A stretch of 64,000 nucleotides of DNA from the NCBI GenBank assembly GCA_963734365.1, contig CAVTGV010000007.1:124001-188000 (forward strand). Direction: 5' to 3'. This DNA comes from JACVRW01 sp963734365. Its GTDB lineage: Bacteria; Actinomycetota; Thermoleophilia; Solirubrobacterales; Thermoleophilaceae. Made by a program: the position numbers and the translations under genes. Shown here piece by piece: positions 8,983 to 17,462 of the stretch. The notes beneath the pieces are model-generated. The model was not told the DNA's origin. It searched no databases and saw nothing but the letters and a program-made list of their open reading frames with translations. The stretch's first letter is position 1, and each line of letters opens with the position of its first letter.

Positions 8983-9294
8983 ATGCCGGGCAAGCCGAAT
9001 TTCGACTCAGCGGTGGCCCTCGAGGGTGACACCGTGCGTGTAATAGGCCAAACGGGCTCGGAGGGAGACGCCGCCGCTATCGCCGCCGATGTCGCCGACA
9101 TCGTCGGCATTCACGTCGTTCTCGCCCAGGATGCCCAAATCACTCGCGGGGTGGTGGAGGAGCTGGGACTCGGCTGGCAGGTGACCCTTCCGGCCGCGGG
9201 CTTCAAGGCCGGACCGGCGGTGGCCTTCGGGATCGAGCTTCGCAGGCTCAACTCGACGATGATCTCCTGGTCGGAGCCCGTGGAGATTCGATAG
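8983..9294 (+). CDS. small conserved-looking protein, unknown function
   Basis: The ATG follows the stop of the large regulator with no gap, so the two are almost certainly co-transcribed and possibly coupled. The 103-residue product is soluble, with an alternating beta pattern (DTVRVIGQTGSEGDAAAI..., VVLAQDAQITRGVVEELG, GWQVTLPAAGFKAGPAVAFGIE). It has no signal, Cys pairs or known motif. It may be a partner of the regulator, but that is inferred only from position. Confidence 0.6.
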   Translation: MPGKPNFDSAVALEGDTVRVIGQTGSEGDAAAIAADVADIVGIHVVLAQDAQITRGVVEELGLGWQVTLPAAGFKAGPAVAFGIELRRLNSTMISWSEPVEIR

Positions 9295-10082
9295 CTGCGC
9301 AGGGTTCCTACCGCGGGGGCTCAGGGCCTCCGCTCGTATGCCTGCACGGCTTCGCCGACACGTGGCGCAGCTGGGAGCTCGTGCTGCCCGCACTCGAGCG
9401 CCGGCACGACGTGCTGGCGCCCACGCTGGCCGGGCACGCGGGCGGGCCGCCGATCGAAGGTGAGGTCGACGACCACGTGCTGGCCGACGCGGTGGAGCGG
9501 GCCATGGACGAGGCGGGGTTCGAGAGCGCGCACCTCGTGGGCAACTCGCTCGGCGGCTATGTCGCGCTCCAACTCGCCGCGCGCGGGCGCGCGCGGACGG
9601 TGGTGGCGCTCGCGCCGGCGGGCGGCTGGGCCAGCGGCGACAAGTCGTTCCGGAACGTGCTGCGACTGCAGTCGACGATGGTGCGTCTGGCCAAGTCCGG
9701 CGCGGCCCACGCGGATGCGGTGCTCGCCACCCCGGAGGGCCGGCGGCGCGCGACGCAGCTGATCACCGTGAACTACGAGCACATCCCGGTCGAGCTGCTC
9801 GTGCATCAGACGCTCGGCGTGGCGCGCTGCACGGCGGCGCCGGCCCTGATCGACCATGCCGGCCGCAGCGGCTGGAGCCTCGACGCGGAGAAGATCACCT
9901 GCCCGGTGCGGACCGTGTGGGGCACCGAGGACCGGCTTCTGCCCTGGCCCTCGGCCGCCGCCCGCTACCGCGATGAGTGGCTGCCCCACGCCGACTGGAT
10001 CGAGCTCGAGGGCGTCGGCCACTGCCCGCAGTTGGACGTGCCGCTCGAGACCGCACAGCTGATCCTGGGTTTCACCAATTGA
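9291..10082 (+). CDS. alpha/beta hydrolase (start codon uncertain)
   Basis: The alpha/beta-hydrolase fold is clear: LVCLHGFADTW (oxyanion-hole HGF), HLVGNSLGGYVALQLA (nucleophile Ser), WGTEDRLLPW (Asp) and VGHCPQLDVP (His). The first canonical start in this frame is a GTG at 9381, which lies after the essential HGF block and would give an inactive protein. The frame is open upstream without ATG, GTG or TTG. An ATA at 9291 overlaps the previous gene's TAG (ATAG), and a CTG lies at 9267. I give the ATA as the most compact coupled start, but a base error is equally possible. The substrate is unknown. Confidence 0.7.
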   Translation: MAAQGSYRGGSGPPLVCLHGFADTWRSWELVLPALERRHDVLAPTLAGHAGGPPIEGEVDDHVLADAVERAMDEAGFESAHLVGNSLGGYVALQLAARGRARTVVALAPAGGWASGDKSFRNVLRLQSTMVRLAKSGAAHADAVLATPEGRRRATQLITVNYEHIPVELLVHQTLGVARCTAAPALIDHAGRSGWSLDAEKITCPVRTVWGTEDRLLPWPSAAARYRDEWLPHADWIELEGVGHCPQLDVPLETAQLILGFTN

Positions 10083-10146
10083 GGACGAGAACTGACCGCA
10101 ATTCCTCCTAGGGTCGGGCTCGACCAACGACCAAGGAGACAGATCG

Positions 10147-10518
10147 ATGGACTTCAAGCTGGAGCTCGTGACGATGCCGGTAACCGACGTCGACCGCGCC
10201 AAGGCGTTCTACGAGAGCGCCGGCTTCAACGCCGACCATGATCACCGGGTGAACGAGAAGCTGCGCTTCGTGCAGCTCACCCCGCCCGGCTCGGCCTGCT
10301 CGATCTCCCTCGGGGAGGGCCTCACCGAGGCCGAGCCCGGGTCGGTCAAGGGCATGTTGATGGTGGTTGCCGACGTCGAGGCGGCCCGCGAGACCCTCGC
10401 CGCCGGCGGCGTAGAGGTCAGCGACGTGGACCGTCAGCCGTGGGGCGACTTCGTGTACTTCGCCGATCCCGACGGCAACAGCTGGGCGCTGCAGCAGCTC
10501 CCCGACCGGGGCCAGTGA
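10147..10518 (+). CDS. VOC (glyoxalase/bleomycin-resistance) family protein
   Basis: The 123-residue single-domain protein has the vicinal-oxygen-chelate pattern. It opens with a beta strand LELVTMPVTDVDRAKAFYESAGF and closes with WGDFVYFADPDGNSWALQQ, where the Asp/Glu-type ligands and DPDGN turn are typical. A good Shine-Dalgarno (AAGGAGA) precedes the ATG. Such proteins bind metals for isomerase, dioxygenase or thiol-transfer reactions, or bind drugs. The specific role is not readable. It faces the next gene convergently with a 9-base gap. Confidence 0.85.
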   Translation: MDFKLELVTMPVTDVDRAKAFYESAGFNADHDHRVNEKLRFVQLTPPGSACSISLGEGLTEAEPGSVKGMLMVVADVEAARETLAAGGVEVSDVDRQPWGDFVYFADPDGNSWALQQLPDRGQ

Positions 10519-10527
10519 CCGGCCGGC

Positions 10528-12801
10528 TCAGCGCCGCGGCGGCGCGAGCAGGCGAAGGCGAACCCTGATCCGGGCGCGGTTGCCCGCGGCGTCGCGCGCC
10601 GCTCCGGTGGCGAGCACGCGCAGGGCGCCGGCGTCCGCGAGGCGCCGCCGCGTCGGCGGCTTCAGGCGCAGCTTGACCTTTCGCGTCTTTGCGCCGGCCA
10701 CCCGGAAGCGCCCGTGGGCCACGGTGCTGCCGTGGCGGCTGAGCCGCAGGAACACGCGGCAGAGGGTCTCCGCCCGTGGGCAGCTGAGCCGCAGCGGCAC
10801 CCAGCCGCGGCGCGAGACCCGGATCCTGTGCGGCGCCACCCGCACGCGCGGCGCGGTCCTGTCGCGCCGGCGCGGCTTGCCGGTCGGCCCGGAGGTTTCT
10901 GTGGACCCTTGGGGCGCTCCCCGGCGGGGCTCGCCCCGGCACGCAGGGATCCCCTCGAGATTGCCGCTGTCGTCCACCGCGCGGCTGCGGATCGTGGCCG
11001 TGCCGCTCGCTCCCGGGGTGAAGCTGTAGCTCCAGGCGGCCCGCCCCGCCGCGGGATGCCACGCGCCGCCGTTCACCGACACCTCGACGCCGCCCACTCG
11101 GCCCCCGGCGTCGGTGGCCCTGCCGCTCACTCCCACGGACACGCCTGCGGTCACGGCCAGCCGGCTCACGTTCGGAGTGGATGCCGGCGGCGTGCAGTCG
11201 GCCGAGGGCGCAGCGGGCGCGAGCCCGGCTTGAAGCGTGCCGGGCAGGGCGTCCATGTCGGCCAGCAGGTTGACGGTGGCCTGTTGCATGCGCGCGTCCG
11301 CCGGTGCGCTGCCGCGATCGTGCTGGGCGTCCAGGCCCCAGGACCACTGCACCGTGCCGCCGCCGAACACGATGGAGTCCGGGCGGTCCCCGTTGGGCTG
11401 GCGGTAGAGCGTGAGGCGGTGCGTTGCGGTGGCGGAGTCGTAGATGGAGCCGTAGTCCACGAGCCTTTGACCCGTGGCGGTGGTGGAGGACATCCGCACG
11501 ACACCCGGCGGGCGGGCGCCGTTGTCGAGGTCCTCGTCCCACTCGTAGCCCACGGTCTCCTGGCCCAGGGTTGCCGTCGCGCCTGATGGGAGGCCGGCGA
11601 CAGAGGTGTTGCGCCACAGGCGCATGCGGCCGTCGGCGGAGGGAACCTGGAGGTCCACCGCACAGCAGTTGACGGTGAAGATCGTGCCGGTGAGCGCGTT
11701 CTCGGGGCGGCCGCCGTCGGCGGGCGGGCTGAAGCGCGGGTCGCGCCAGGTGCCTGTCCACACACCCGAGGGATCGATCCTCGCCCCGGCGTGGGTCTCC
11801 TTGTAGCTCACGAGCGTCCGGTTCGGGCTGTTCGAGCCGTCGATGCTCGGCTCCCAGCGAGTCTTCCAGAACACCTCGTTGCCGGAGAAGAAGCCGAGGT
11901 TGACCCCGGCAGCCCGGGCCGCCTCCACATTGGCCCGCTGCCCGCCCGACCAGTACTCGTCGTGGCCCACCGAGAGGAAGGACTCGTGCTCGAGCAGCTC
12001 GGCCCCGCGGCGCTGGCTGTCCACGCCGGTGGTGTAGCTGAGGTCGTAGCCGTTGCGCTCGAGCCAGCGCACCATCGGATACTCGGCGTTGAACACCCAG
12101 TCCTCGGCGGCATCGCCTCGGGTGGTGAAGGGCCGGTTGTAGCTCACCTTGTACGCCCGGTCCGGGTTCGTGCCCGGTCCACCGAAGTAGAGGCTGTTGT
12201 TACCGAAGCGGTTGTAGGCCTGCCAGGTGGTGTCGGAGGTCTGGAAGAGGAGCTCCGAGCGGCCGTCGTCGTCGCGCACGACGAACACCACGTGGCTCGA
12301 GCCGCCCCCGGCGTCCTCGCGCACGAGCTTGGCGAAGTAGATGCCCGAGACGGCGGTGGCCGGCACCGTCCACGACGCCGACACCGCCCAGTTGCCGCAG
12401 TCCACCAGCCCCGTGGCCGGGGCGCTGAGGCACAGCGGCTGCCCGGACGATCCGGTCAACGGCCGTACCGTGGCCACCTTGCGCGCTCCGGCGCCGCCGT
12501 ACCAGCCCATCCGGTAGATATCGAGGTGGTAGAGGGTGGTGACCGAGTCGATCTTGAAGTGCACCGCCTGGCCCTGGTTGACGCTGATGTCGGTGGCGAA
12601 GCCCTGGATCGCGGGGTCGCCCGAGCCGGACACGTCCCACTCGCTCGCGGGCGCCCCGGCCTTGCAGTTCTCGGCCACGATCTCGTTGGGCGGGGCCCCG
12701 CAGCCGGCCGCCCCGGCGCCGGCGGGCAGAACCAGCCCCGCCACCGACGCCAGCACCAGGAGGGTGATGGAGCAACTGAGCGTCCGGAGGGGCGGACCCA
12801 T
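10528..12801 (-). CDS. secreted N,N-dimethylformamidase beta-subunit-like protein
   Basis: The 757-residue product starts with a Sec signal ending near AGAGAAGCGAPPNEIV. It continues with an N-terminal Ig-like sandwich (FKIDSVTTLYHLDIYRMGWYGGAGAR), then a catalytic-like domain recognisable by DTTWQAYNRFGNNSLYFGG, YDLSYTTGVDSQRRG and SVGHDEYWSGGQRANVEAARAAGVN. The order matches the DMFase large-subunit-like domain found in secreted actinobacterial proteins. The C-terminus has an Ig-like repeat (ATDAGGRVGGVEVSVNGGAW) and a very basic Arg-rich end, possibly for wall attachment. True formamidase activity is not shown; many relatives are uncharacterised. Confidence 0.75.
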   Translation of the reverse strand: MGPPLRTLSCSITLLVLASVAGLVLPAGAGAAGCGAPPNEIVAENCKAGAPASEWDVSGSGDPAIQGFATDISVNQGQAVHFKIDSVTTLYHLDIYRMGWYGGAGARKVATVRPLTGSSGQPLCLSAPATGLVDCGNWAVSASWTVPATAVSGIYFAKLVREDAGGGSSHVVFVVRDDDGRSELLFQTSDTTWQAYNRFGNNSLYFGGPGTNPDRAYKVSYNRPFTTRGDAAEDWVFNAEYPMVRWLERNGYDLSYTTGVDSQRRGAELLEHESFLSVGHDEYWSGGQRANVEAARAAGVNLGFFSGNEVFWKTRWEPSIDGSNSPNRTLVSYKETHAGARIDPSGVWTGTWRDPRFSPPADGGRPENALTGTIFTVNCCAVDLQVPSADGRMRLWRNTSVAGLPSGATATLGQETVGYEWDEDLDNGARPPGVVRMSSTTATGQRLVDYGSIYDSATATHRLTLYRQPNGDRPDSIVFGGGTVQWSWGLDAQHDRGSAPADARMQQATVNLLADMDALPGTLQAGLAPAAPSADCTPPASTPNVSRLAVTAGVSVGVSGRATDAGGRVGGVEVSVNGGAWHPAAGRAAWSYSFTPGASGTATIRSRAVDDSGNLEGIPACRGEPRRGAPQGSTETSGPTGKPRRRDRTAPRVRVAPHRIRVSRRGWVPLRLSCPRAETLCRVFLRLSRHGSTVAHGRFRVAGAKTRKVKLRLKPPTRRRLADAGALRVLATGAARDAAGNRARIRVRLRLLAPPRR

Positions 12802-12841
12802 CGCCAGAACAACGCGGCGGGGCGGCCCTGACTTCTCAGCG

Positions 12842-13405
12842 CTAGGCGGGCTCGTAGATCATGATCGCCACGCCGTCGCCCACGATCGTCGAGTCCTTGA
12901 GCCGCAGGGACTTCTTGTCGCTGGTGTCGCCGAACAGCCGCTTGCCGGTGCCCACCACCACCGGGAACACCATGAGACGCAGCTCATCGACGAGCCCGTT
13001 CTCCACGAGCGTCTGAACGAGCTGAGCGCTGCCGTGAACGACGATCTCGCCGTCCACCTCGTCGCGCAGCTTCGACACCGCCTCGACCACGTCGCCGTCG
13101 AGCACCGTCGAGTTGTTCCACTCGGGGTCGCTGAGCGTCGAGGACACCACGTACTTCGGCATGGAGTTGAACTTCTTCGCGAAGTCGTCGTCGCGCTCGG
13201 GCCAGGCCGCCGCGAAGCCCTCGTAGGTCAGGCGCCCAAGCAGCAGGGCCTCCGAAGCGAACGTCTCATCGAGCTTGAACTGGTCACCCTCCTTGCCACG
13301 ATCGATCTCGAATGTCCAGGCCCCGCGCTCGAAGTCGTTGTCGCCGCCGGGGGAGTCGATGACGCCGTCGAGCGACATGAATTCGGTTACGACGATCCTT
13401 CCCAT
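12842..13405 (-). CDS. dihydrofolate reductase-family (RibD C-terminal-like) protein
   Basis: The 187-residue product has the RibD_C fold pattern: RIVVTEFMSLDGVI at the start, LLLGRLTYEGFAAAWP, KYVVSSTLSDPEWNNST, GEIVVHGSAQLVQTLVENGLVDELRLMVFPVVVGTGKRLF. These are NADPH-dependent reductases of mostly unknown substrate, and housekeeping DHFR is a different subgroup. I chose the ATG with AAGGAGG a few bases upstream; the longer frame adds 30 residues without homology. The gene is divergent from the ArsR gene and shares its AT-rich palindrome region. Confidence 0.87.
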   Translation of the reverse strand: MGRIVVTEFMSLDGVIDSPGGDNDFERGAWTFEIDRGKEGDQFKLDETFASEALLLGRLTYEGFAAAWPERDDDFAKKFNSMPKYVVSSTLSDPEWNNSTVLDGDVVEAVSKLRDEVDGEIVVHGSAQLVQTLVENGLVDELRLMVFPVVVGTGKRLFGDTSDKKSLRLKDSTIVGDGVAIMIYEPA

Positions 13406-13470
13406 GCTGATCCTCCTTGTCGGTTGCCGGTCCCGCCTGCCGTCCGCGGGCTGCGCTACTCTAGCAATCA

Positions 13471-13480
13471 CTTTATAAAG
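13471..13480. promoter_or_regulatory. perfect palindrome CTTTATAAAG, likely operator/-10 in divergent promoter
   Basis: This 10-base perfect palindrome is a rare AT-rich patch in very GC-rich DNA, 18 bases before the ArsR ATG. It contains TATAAA on both strands, so it can serve as a -10 for the ArsR-AHSA1 operon (start about 12 bases before the ATG) and in the other direction for the DHFR-like gene. ArsR proteins typically bind such palindromes over their own promoter, so autoregulation is likely but inferred. Confidence 0.5.
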
Positions 13481-13497
13481 CGAGCACTGGATCACGT

Positions 13498-13836
13498 ATG
13501 GCGGTCGACCAGCTCAGCACCACCTTCGCGGCTCTCGCCGATCCCACACGGCGGGCGATCCTCGGGCGCCTCTCCGACGGTGAGGCCACCGTCAACGAGC
13601 TGGCCGAGCCGTTTCCGATCAGCCTGCAGGCGGTATCTCAGCACCTGAAGGTGCTCGAGCAGGCTGGACTCATCACCCGTGGGCGGTCCGCACAGCTGCG
13701 GCCCTCACGGCTGCGCGGCGAACCCCTCAGGCACGTCGCCGACTGGCTCGAGCATTACCGGAGCTTCTGGGAGGGCAGCTTCAACCGGCTCGAGACCCGC
13801 CTACACAGCCCCGAGGAGGAGGACGAACGTGCCTGA
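13498..13836 (+). CDS. ArsR-family winged-helix regulator
   Basis: The 112-residue protein has the ArsR/SmtB winged helix: TTFAALADPTRRAILGRLSDGEATVNELAEPF followed by the recognition helix region SLQAVSQHLKVLEQAGLI. There is no Cys-rich metal site, so this is the metal-independent subgroup usually paired with an AHSA1-type gene. The downstream AHSA1 gene starts inside its last codons. The probable operator is the palindrome just upstream. Confidence 0.9.
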   Translation: MAVDQLSTTFAALADPTRRAILGRLSDGEATVNELAEPFPISLQAVSQHLKVLEQAGLITRGRSAQLRPSRLRGEPLRHVADWLEHYRSFWEGSFNRLETRLHSPEEEDERA

Positions 13837-14281
13837 GTCAGCGAACCCCGGCCTCAGCATCACCCGCGTCTTCGACGCGCCCCGCGAGCGCGTGTGGCGG
13901 GAATGGACCGAGCCCGAGCGCTTCGCAGACTGGTTCGGCGGCGCCCACGCCGACGTGCCGGTCGCGACGGTCTCCATGGACGTGAGGGTCGGAGGCGAGC
14001 TGCGGGCGACGATGTTCGCCGGCCCCGACCGGCGCGAGATCAGATGGCACGGCGACTTTCGCGAGGTCGTGGAGCCCGAGCGGATCGTCTTCGCCATCTC
14101 CGATCAGCCGGGAGGGACCGAGTTCGAGCTCTGCACGGTCGTGCTCACCGACCTCGGCGACGGACGCACCGAGATGCGGTTTCGCCAGGAGGGGCACATG
14201 GCCGCGGCGCAGTACGAGGCCGCGGGCCAGGGCTGGGGCACGTTCTTCGACCGCATGGACGAGCGCCTGGCGGCCGGCTGA
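13829..14281 (+). CDS. SRPBCC / AHSA1-family ligand-binding protein
   Basis: The 150-residue product shows the Aha1-C/SRPBCC signature: LSITRVFDAPRERVWREWTEPERFADWFGG, GGELRATMF, GDFREVVEPERIVFAI and GWGTFFDRMDERLA. The START-like fold binds hydrophobic ligands. I chose the GTG that overlaps the ArsR stop by 8 bases, which fits a two-gene operon with coupled translation. ArsR-AHSA1 pairs are common in actinobacteria, but the ligand is unknown. Confidence 0.88.
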   Translation: MPESANPGLSITRVFDAPRERVWREWTEPERFADWFGGAHADVPVATVSMDVRVGGELRATMFAGPDRREIRWHGDFREVVEPERIVFAISDQPGGTEFELCTVVLTDLGDGRTEMRFRQEGHMAAAQYEAAGQGWGTFFDRMDERLAAG

Positions 14282-14312
14282 CTACGCGCGGCACGAGGCC
14301 GCTTCGGCTCGC

Positions 14313-14726
14313 TCAGCCGGTTGTGGCCACCCCGGCGGGCACCACTTCGAGGAACTTCGCCGTGTCGGCGAACTGGCGAAAGCGCTCGAGCTTGCCGTCG
14401 CGCACATCCCAGATGTGCACGACCGGCAGGTCGAGGTCCTCGCCGGTGCTCTTGCCCGTGCCCGTGTAGCGCACCACCACCGCCACCGTGTCTCCCGACG
14501 CGATCATCTCGGTCGGCGTGACGGCGAAATCGGGGATGTCGGTTGTGATCGGGCCGAACACTTTCTGCGCCACCGCGTCGCCGCCCCGGTGGACGCCGCC
14601 GTACGGCATGCCCTCAGCCTCGTGCCATTCGACGTCGTCTGTCATGGCTGCGAGCACGGCTGCCACATCGCCTCTCGCGAACGCCTCGTAGACGTCCTCG
14701 ACTATCTGGACGTTCTGCTCGGTCAC
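14313..14726 (-). CDS. SnoaL-like / NTF2-fold protein
   Basis: The 137-residue protein has the SnoaL pattern: IVEDVYEAFARGDVAAVLAAMTDDVEWHEAEG at the start, followed by strands VAVVVRYTGTGKSTGEDL and HIWDVRDGKLERFRQFADT. The NTF2-like cone fold binds or isomerises small ketones or steroids in some members. No catalytic assignment is possible. It stands between the AHSA1 gene (convergent) and the TetR gene (same strand). Confidence 0.83.
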   Translation of the reverse strand: MTEQNVQIVEDVYEAFARGDVAAVLAAMTDDVEWHEAEGMPYGGVHRGGDAVAQKVFGPITTDIPDFAVTPTEMIASGDTVAVVVRYTGTGKSTGEDLDLPVVHIWDVRDGKLERFRQFADTAKFLEVVPAGVATTG

Positions 14727-14775
14727 CGGCCCCCCTCGATCGACTGCGAGTCCGCCACGAACCTACCATCGGGCA

Positions 14776-15396
14776 CTAGCCGTCTCGCGTGAGCCGCTCC
14801 TCGATCGCCGCTCGGGCCCGGTCGAGCACCGACGCGTCGCCGAACAGGAGGTAGTGGCCGTTGGCCTCGTGCAGCAGGGCGTTGATCTCGAAGGTGAGCT
14901 GACCGGTGTCCGCTTTTCGCCTCAGGTCACCCGCGCGCCTGGCCTCGCGCAGGTTGCCTTCGATCAGCTTGCTCCACCCGGCCAGCACGCCGCGGACGCT
15001 GTCCCGGACGGGCCCGGGCCGTGTGTTCCACTCGGCGGCGGTGGCGACGAAGAAGCAGCCGCCGGGGAACACGCCGCGCCCGACGTAGGAGAGGTAGCGC
15101 TCGCACAACATCCGGAGCCGCTCGAGGCCTTCTGAAGCCTCCATCGCGGGAGTGACGACCTCGGCGTTGATCACGTCCTCGGCGGCGCCGATGGCCGCGA
15201 GCTGGAGGTCCTGCTTCGAGTCGAAGTGCGCGTACAGACCGCTCTTGCTCATTCCGATCTCGCTCGCCAGGCGGCCGATCGAGAGGCCCTGGAGGCCTTC
15301 GATTGTCGCGAGGCGAGCGGCCGTCGTGACGATCGTGCGATAGCTCTGCTCGCCGTCGGCGCGAGTGCGTCGTTTGCGTGCTCGAGTAGTGGTCAC
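14776..15396 (-). CDS. TetR-family transcriptional regulator
   Basis: The 206-residue protein has a TetR N-terminal HTH (YRTIVTTAARLATIEGLQGLSIGRLASEIGMSKSGLYAHFDSKQDLQLAAI) and a helical ligand-binding domain with GGCFFVATAAEWNTRPGPV, as in the YcdC/LfrR-like subgroup. It is divergent from an ECF sigma gene, and the intervening DNA holds repeated operator-like sites, so it probably represses itself and that gene. The ligand is unknown. Confidence 0.9.
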   Translation of the reverse strand: MTTTRARKRRTRADGEQSYRTIVTTAARLATIEGLQGLSIGRLASEIGMSKSGLYAHFDSKQDLQLAAIGAAEDVINAEVVTPAMEASEGLERLRMLCERYLSYVGRGVFPGGCFFVATAAEWNTRPGPVRDSVRGVLAGWSKLIEGNLREARRAGDLRRKADTGQLTFEINALLHEANGHYLLFGDASVLDRARAAIEERLTRDG

Positions 15397-15425
15397 GGCT
15401 CCCTCCCGGAGTGATCCCTTGACAA

Positions 15426-15476
15426 GTTAGCACGAGCGGTCGTATTGTCGGTCTAAGTGCGAACGGTCGTGCTGAC
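15426..15476. promoter_or_regulatory. repeated operator-like sites between TetR and sigma-factor genes
   Basis: Two near-identical 11-base motifs, CGAGCGGTCGT (15433-15443) and CGAACGGTCGT (15460-15470), lie 27 bases apart in the same direction. Each is itself nearly palindromic (CGA-N4-TCG). The ends also form a 10-base inverted repeat with one mismatch, GTTAGCACGA against TCGTGCTGAC. This is the arrangement expected for cooperative TetR binding. The right site overlaps the annotated GTG of the sigma gene, so that start could lie further downstream. Confidence 0.55.
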
Positions 15477-15999
15477 ATCCTTGAGACCGGACTGGGAGCG
15501 AGATCGACACCCGCGACAGGGCGCGCTCGACCCGGACCGGCTGCCCGGCCACCTCGACCGCCTCTACCGGGCGGCCTGGGCGCTCAGCAGGTCGCCTCAC
15601 GACGCCGAGGACCTCGTGCAGGAGACGATGGCGCGGGTACTGGCGCGGCCGCGGAGCCTCAAACGGCGGGACGAGCTGCCCTATCTGCTGCGCGCCCTTC
15701 GCAACGTCCATCTCACGAGCCTGCGCAGCGCGAGCCGCCGTCCCCGCTGCGCGCAGCTGCCCGCAGACGCGAGCGAGACGATGCGGTCGGGGTTGCCCGA
15801 GCCCGACGATGCTGTGGAGCAGCGAGAGCTGATCGAAGCAATCGGCGCACTGCCCAGGGACTTCCGCGACGCCCTGGTGGCCGTCGACGTGATGGGGCTC
15901 TCCCACGGCGAAGCGGCTCGGCTGCTCGGCGCGTGCGAGGGCACGATCACCACCCGTCTGTTTCGCGGACGCAAGCGCGTCGCGCAGGCATTCGCCTGA
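15457..15999 (+). CDS. ECF-type RNA polymerase sigma factor
   Basis: The 180-residue protein has sigma region 2 (LDRLYRAAWALSRSPHDAEDLVQETMARVLARP, PYLLRALRNVHLTSLRS) and region 4 (ALPRDFRDALVAVDVMGLSHGEAARLLGACEGTITTRLFRGRKRVAQAF). It directs polymerase to a specific promoter set. No anti-sigma gene is adjacent; two flavin oxidoreductases follow on the same strand and may be targets. The start is uncertain because operator-like DNA overlaps the GTG; a TTG 24 bases downstream is an alternative. Confidence 0.88.
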   Translation: MRTVVLTSLRPDWERDRHPRQGALDPDRLPGHLDRLYRAAWALSRSPHDAEDLVQETMARVLARPRSLKRRDELPYLLRALRNVHLTSLRSASRRPRCAQLPADASETMRSGLPEPDDAVEQRELIEAIGALPRDFRDALVAVDVMGLSHGEAARLLGACEGTITTRLFRGRKRVAQAFA

Positions 16000-16068
16000 G
16001 CCGGGGAAGGATCGGCCCCGCGCCGGAGTCAATGGGGGCGAAACCGATACACCCGCAGGAGGACGACG

Positions 16069-17462
16069 ATGACCAGCCACCACCACGACAGCCGGCGCCG
16101 CACGCCGGGATCTGCCCGGCTTCGAAGGCTCGTTGATCGGGCCCGAGGACAGTGACTACGACGAGGCGCGCAGCGTCTACAACGGAATGATCGACCGGCG
16201 CCCGGCGGTGATCGCGCGCTGCACCGACGAGAGGGACGTGTCGAGGGCGATCGCGTTCGCACGCGACCGCGGCCTGCCGCTGGCCGTTCGCGGCGGTGGC
16301 CACAACGGCGCCGGGCTCGGGACCGTGGACGATGGCGTGGTGATCGACCTGGCACCGATGAACGACGTGCGTGTCGATCCGGTTGAGCAGACGGTGCGCG
16401 TTGGCGGCGGCTGCACGTGGGGGGAGGTCGATCGGGCGACCAACGCGTTCGGCCTGGGCACCCCGAGCGGGATCGTCTCGACCACCGGGGTGGGGGGTCT
16501 CACCCTCGGCGGCGGGATCGGCTACCTCACTCGCAGCTGCGGGCTCTCCATCGACAACCTGCTCGAGGCCGAGCTCGTGCTGGCCGGAGGGGCGCAGGTC
16601 AAGGCCAACGCCGACGAGCATCCCGATCTCTACTGGGCGATCCGCGGCGGCGGCGGCAACTTCGGCGTGGTCACCTCGTTCAAGTTCCGGCTGCACGAGG
16701 TGGACACGGTCATCGCCGGTCCCACGTTCTGGCCGGTGGAGCAGGCGGCCGAGGTGCTGTCGGCGTATCGCGAGTTTCTCCCCGGCGCCCCACGTGAGCT
16801 GTACGGCTTCTACGCCCTCCAGACCGTGCCGCCGGCGGAGCCGTTCCCGAGCGAGCTCCGGCTCCGCAAGGTCTGCGGCGTTATGTGGTGCTATCTCGGC
16901 GGCGAGGACGAGGCCGCTCGGGAGATGGCCCCGCTGCTCGACGCACTGCCGGAGCCGCTGATGCACGGGGTGCAGCCGATGCCGCTTCCCGCGTTGCAGA
17001 GCGCCTTCGACGGGCTCTACCCGGCCGGGGGACCAGTGGTACTGGCGCGCGGACTTCGTCAACGAGATCCCCGACGACGCCGTGGCGCTGCACGCCCGCT
17101 TCGGCGCCGAGCTGCCGAGCGTGAAGTCGACGATGCACCTCTACCCGGTGGACGGGGCCGCCCACGATCCGGCCCCGGGCGACACGGCGTGGAGCTACCG
17201 CGACGCGCGCTGGGCCACCGTGTACGCCGGCGTCGATCCCGATCCGGCCAACGCCGAGGCGATCCGGCGCTGGACCGTCGACTACTACGACGCGCTCCAT
17301 CCCCACTCAGCCGGGGGCGCATACGTGAACATGATGGGCGAAGGCCAGGAACAGGTGCGCGCGAGCTACCGCGACAACTACGACCGTCTCGCGCGCGTCA
17401 AGGCGGACTACGACCCCGACAACACCTTCTGTGTCAACCACAACATCGAGCCGGAGCGCTGA
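16069..17462 (+). pseudogene. FAD-linked oxidoreductase (BBE type) with two apparent frameshifts
   Basis: Three frames together spell one FAD-binding PCMH/berberine-bridge oxidoreductase of about 460 residues. An ATG with a strong AGGAGGAC ribosome site opens it (MTSHHHDSRRR). The frame must move by one base near 16107-16109 to reach LPGFEGSLIGPEDSDYDEARSVYNG, GLPLAVRGGGHNGAGLG and GGIGYLTRSCGLSIDNLL. It must move again in a G5 run at 17027-17031 to reach DQWYWRADF and the BBE-domain end RVKADYDPDNTFCVNHNI. Both shifts are one extra base. The gene is either decayed or carries sequencing errors. Its end overlaps the next oxidoreductase by 32 bases. Confidence 0.8.

Noticed and set aside
16083..16109. 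Possible short His-rich leader peptide before the FAD oxidoreductase (MTSHHHDSRRR)
   Set aside because: It fits better as the true N-terminus of the oxidoreductase with one extra base before DLPGFEG.
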